Made by a program: the position numbers and the translations under genes
Part shown: one piece after another, positions 62,129-64,000 of the stretch
Layout of the letters: each line of letters begins with the position of its first letter
Position numbering within the stretch: position 1 is the stretch's first letter
Notes under the pieces: model-generated
The model's database searches: none
The model's input: only the letters and a program-made list of their open reading frames with translations
What the model was told of the DNA's origin: nothing
Assembly: GCA_026986575.1 (NCBI GenBank)
Contig: JALSOH010000009.1
Coordinates: 186,001-250,000, forward strand
Length of the DNA stretch: 64,000 nucleotides
Reading direction: 5' to 3'
Origin: Thermoproteota archaeon
GTDB lineage: Archaea; Korarchaeota; Korarchaeia; Korarchaeales; Korarchaeaceae

Positions 62129-62574
62129 CTCCCGCCGCCCCAGTGCTCCTCATACGCCTGTCTCAGGATGTGGGCCTGATAGAAGGCGACGACAGCGACT
62201 ACGAGCATAGCGAAGCCGAGCAGCTTCATGACAGGATCGGCGACTCCCAGCAGGTCAGGGTTCTGGGCCACAGCCTCCAAGAACGAACGCATCATCTGGG
62301 AAGTGTTACCCGAGACGGCGTAAGCCGGTGTGAGCAGATATATGCCGGCTATAAGGGACATAGCAGCTACGACCACCCAAGCCACTTGGAGCAGAAGGAA
62401 GTAGATCCTGTTCACCATCCAAGGATTGCAGATCAGTATCCTCAAGCTCCTCATTCTCCTAGTCTCGGACTTCCTCAGCTCCTCCGCCAGCTCCCTCGCT
62501 TCTCGGGGGGTGAGGGAGTCCAGCGCTCTCATAATGTCCGCTACCTTCTCGGACCTCGACCCCAACTCGGACAT
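62125..62574 (-). CDS. Small two-helix membrane protein next to APC permease
   Basis: This 149-aa protein (ATG 62574) has a soluble helical head (SEKVADIMRALDSLTPREARELAEELRK) and two membrane spans (FLLLQVAWVVVAAMSLIAGIYLL, LLGFAMLVVAVVAFYQAHIL). TATA-like GTTTATCTTTTA at 62592-62603 fits this start rather than the 16-codon extension. Its tight coupling suggests that it is a permease partner. Confidence 0.65.
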   Translation of the reverse strand: MSELGSRSEKVADIMRALDSLTPREARELAEELRKSETRRMRSLRILICNPWMVNRIYFLLLQVAWVVVAAMSLIAGIYLLTPAYAVSGNTSQMMRSFLEAVAQNPDLLGVADPVMKLLGFAMLVVAVVAFYQAHILRQAYEEHWGGGR

Positions 62575-62661
62575 CCCGCTCACTCCTGGGTCTAAAAGAT
62601 AAACACTCCGGCCAGCGACCACCTATGGGTGGGAGGAGATGTAGCCAGGTAAGAAAAAGGA

Positions 62662-64000
62662 TTATGGGGTGATGATGGTCAGCTCAAAACTCTCCACCAG
62701 ACCGTTCCTGTTAGTGTCCGACCACTTCACCAGAAAGATGCCCTCGTATCCTAGACTCCTCACATGGTTTACAGCCCATATTAGCCCTGCCCTCGTCCCA
62801 TACCTGGTGACCCCGGCGACCCTTACATCCCTCGTCGAGCAGTCCACCAGCACGACGGCGTAGTCCTCGTGACCGTAGGCGGCCCTGTAAACTCTCCCCC
62901 CGTACTTCATGGCCGTGTACTTCCTCCCCTCTCTGATGAACGTGACGCCGTATCTCTCCCAGCGGAAAGGGATCTTGTCCGGTCCACCTACGTAAAGGAA
63001 GGGCCCGTGGTAAATCCCACTGCTCCAGTTAACGTTGATTATGTAGCCCCTCAGCATTGAGAGGATGTCCTCGTTGAACCTGAAATCGGAGAGGGCAGTC
63101 ACATAGTAGTGAGATCGAGGGAACTGGTTCATTGAGAGAACGCACTGCATCCTGCCTGGATCGGGCGTCTTGATCCTCCTTCTCGGTTCTTCCTCCGATA
63201 CTTCAGGGCCTAAATGGCCCTTCAAGTCAGGTGTCTTCCTTAGGAATGTCCTGCTGAGCGAGAGGGATGAATCGCTGACTAATAGGGAGCTGTCGCTGGC
63301 CGTGAGGGCGGGCGTCACGAGAGTCAGGGTGCTGTCGGTCATTGAGAGGGATATGATTTGATAGGTCAGAGAGGAGTTCTCGAAGGTGAATTCGGGATCT
63401 ATGGATACTTGGTTGAGGAGCCAGTATATCCTCGTCACCATGGCGTCCTTCGCACCCGAGCCCATGGTGTCGGTGAATCCTCCCAGGTATATGTAGTCGT
63501 CCAAGCCAATTATCTCATTCATCCACTCGTTTCCCGCTCCTCCGTAGCGCCTCGATGCAACCAAATTCAGATCCGCGTCCAGCTTCAGGACTAGAGAATC
63601 CCTGCTCCCCCTACCCTCGGAATCGGTGAAGCCGACGACGTATATGTGTCCCTTGTAGGGCCTCAGGGTCGCGAAACCGTCATCAGCAGCTCCCCCATAG
63701 GCCCTCTGATCTATGAGGTTCAGGTCCCTGTCGAACTTGACGAGCAAGCCGTCGTGTCCTCCCGAACCGGCGGAATCGACCCAGCCAGCCACGTAAAGAT
63801 ATCCTCCTGAAGCCGCCACTCCGTAGAAGAAGTCGTAACTTGGCCCCCCGTATATCTTCGCCGCTATGAGGTTCAGGTCCCTGTCGAACTTGACGATAAG
63901 CCCGTCTTCGTTACCGAAACCGTTTTTGGTCACACCCACGGCATAGATGTAGTCACCGCTGAGGGTCACATAGTGGAAGCCATCGTAGGTTGAGCTTCCT
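62662..64000 (-). CDS. Secreted SBBP-type propeller with shared C-terminal domain (5' partial)
   Basis: The frame is open through the window edge, so the N-terminus is outside. The visible part starts with four SBBP-like blades (DGLIVKFDRDLNLIAAKIYGG, DGLLVKFDRDLNLIDQRAYGG, DSLVLKLDADLNLVASRRYGG, and a fourth ending GSGAKDAMVTRIYW). It ends with the C-terminal domain shared with the proteins at 24-29 kb: YVGGPDKIPFRWERYGV, GHEDYAVVLVDC, VRVAGVTRYGTRAGLIWAVNH, WSDTNRNGLVESFEL. It is likely exported and calcium-binding. Confidence 0.75.
   Translation of the reverse strand, partial: GSSTYDGFHYVTLSGDYIYAVGVTKNGFGNEDGLIVKFDRDLNLIAAKIYGGPSYDFFYGVAASGGYLYVAGWVDSAGSGGHDGLLVKFDRDLNLIDQRAYGGAADDGFATLRPYKGHIYVVGFTDSEGRGSRDSLVLKLDADLNLVASRRYGGAGNEWMNEIIGLDDYIYLGGFTDTMGSGAKDAMVTRIYWLLNQVSIDPEFTFENSSLTYQIISLSMTDSTLTLVTPALTASDSSLLVSDSSLSLSRTFLRKTPDLKGHLGPEVSEEEPRRRIKTPDPGRMQCVLSMNQFPRSHYYVTALSDFRFNEDILSMLRGYIINVNWSSGIYHGPFLYVGGPDKIPFRWERYGVTFIREGRKYTAMKYGGRVYRAAYGHEDYAVVLVDCSTRDVRVAGVTRYGTRAGLIWAVNHVRSLGYEGIFLVKWSDTNRNGLVESFELTIITP

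Noticed and set aside
1-64000. CRISPR arrays or cas genes
   Set aside because: No regularly spaced 24-37-base repeats and no Cas motifs; the perfect 84-bp duplication at 36512 is coding and unspaced.

Overview
The window looks like chromosomal DNA of a thermophilic archaeon. Genes are tightly packed and often overlap by 1-40 bases. Many starts are leaderless, about 25-30 bases downstream of archaeal TATA boxes. The gene set includes a HerA-type ATPase carrying an intein, a PF01637-type archaeal ATPase, a tungsten-type aldehyde:ferredoxin oxidoreductase, a ComA-type protein, a methanogenesis-marker-8-type protein and many VapBC, AbiE and HEPN-MNT modules. A Korarchaeota or related Thermoproteota lineage is my best guess, but the sequence alone does not prove it. 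I found no rRNA, no convincing tRNA and no CRISPR array.

Layout. 1-5.8 kb: the intein-containing HerA-like ATPase (5' end outside the window), a LeuA-family protein that has lost its metal-binding residues, an archaeal ATPase and an Ldh2-type dehydrogenase. 5.8-15.7 kb: an accessory island of three VapBC pairs, a toxin-first AbiE pair, an RHH/DUF5678 protein coupled to a retropepsin-like protease, and a cluster of a ParA/MinD-like ATPase with two PD-(D/E)XK-like proteins. Between them lie decayed copies of vapBC, a HEPN gene and perhaps a transposase. Several of these promoters have their own inverted repeat around the TATA box or start codon, as expected for autoregulated modules. 16-22.4 kb: a large GT-C-like membrane protein, small unknown genes, a ChrB-C protein, a ComA-like enzyme fused to a helix-turn-helix and an AbrB/PIN pair.

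22.8-30.7 kb is a cell-surface locus: a membrane-anchored propeller, three secreted proteins with InlB-type repeats and a transglutaminase-like protein. The three InlB-type proteins share a C-terminal domain with a fourth protein at the right edge (62.7-64 kb). The domain contains a GTRA(A/G) motif and ends in an EF-hand-like loop; I do not recognise it as a named family. 30.8-38.6 kb holds an MFS transporter overlapping an N6-adenine methyltransferase, a DUF445 protein, further toxin-antitoxin modules and a nitroreductase. 38.8-41.9 kb is a polar amino acid ABC importer whose last permease seems to start at a CTG overlapping the upstream stop codon.

44-53 kb centres on sulfur and redox: an SQR-like flavoprotein with DUF1641, a CBS protein, a TusA-like protein, a SufS-type desulfurase, a peroxiredoxin and a YeeE/YedE transporter, then a ZIP transporter. 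53.4-60.1 kb has a methanogenesis-marker-8-type protein, an operon of an S-component-like membrane protein with two radical SAM/SPASM proteins, and the aldehyde:ferredoxin oxidoreductase. 60.3-62.6 kb encodes an APC permease with a small membrane partner. The most promising candidates for undescribed biology are the ParA-like/nuclease cluster, the RHH-DUF5678/protease pair, the degenerate LeuA protein and the shared surface domain.
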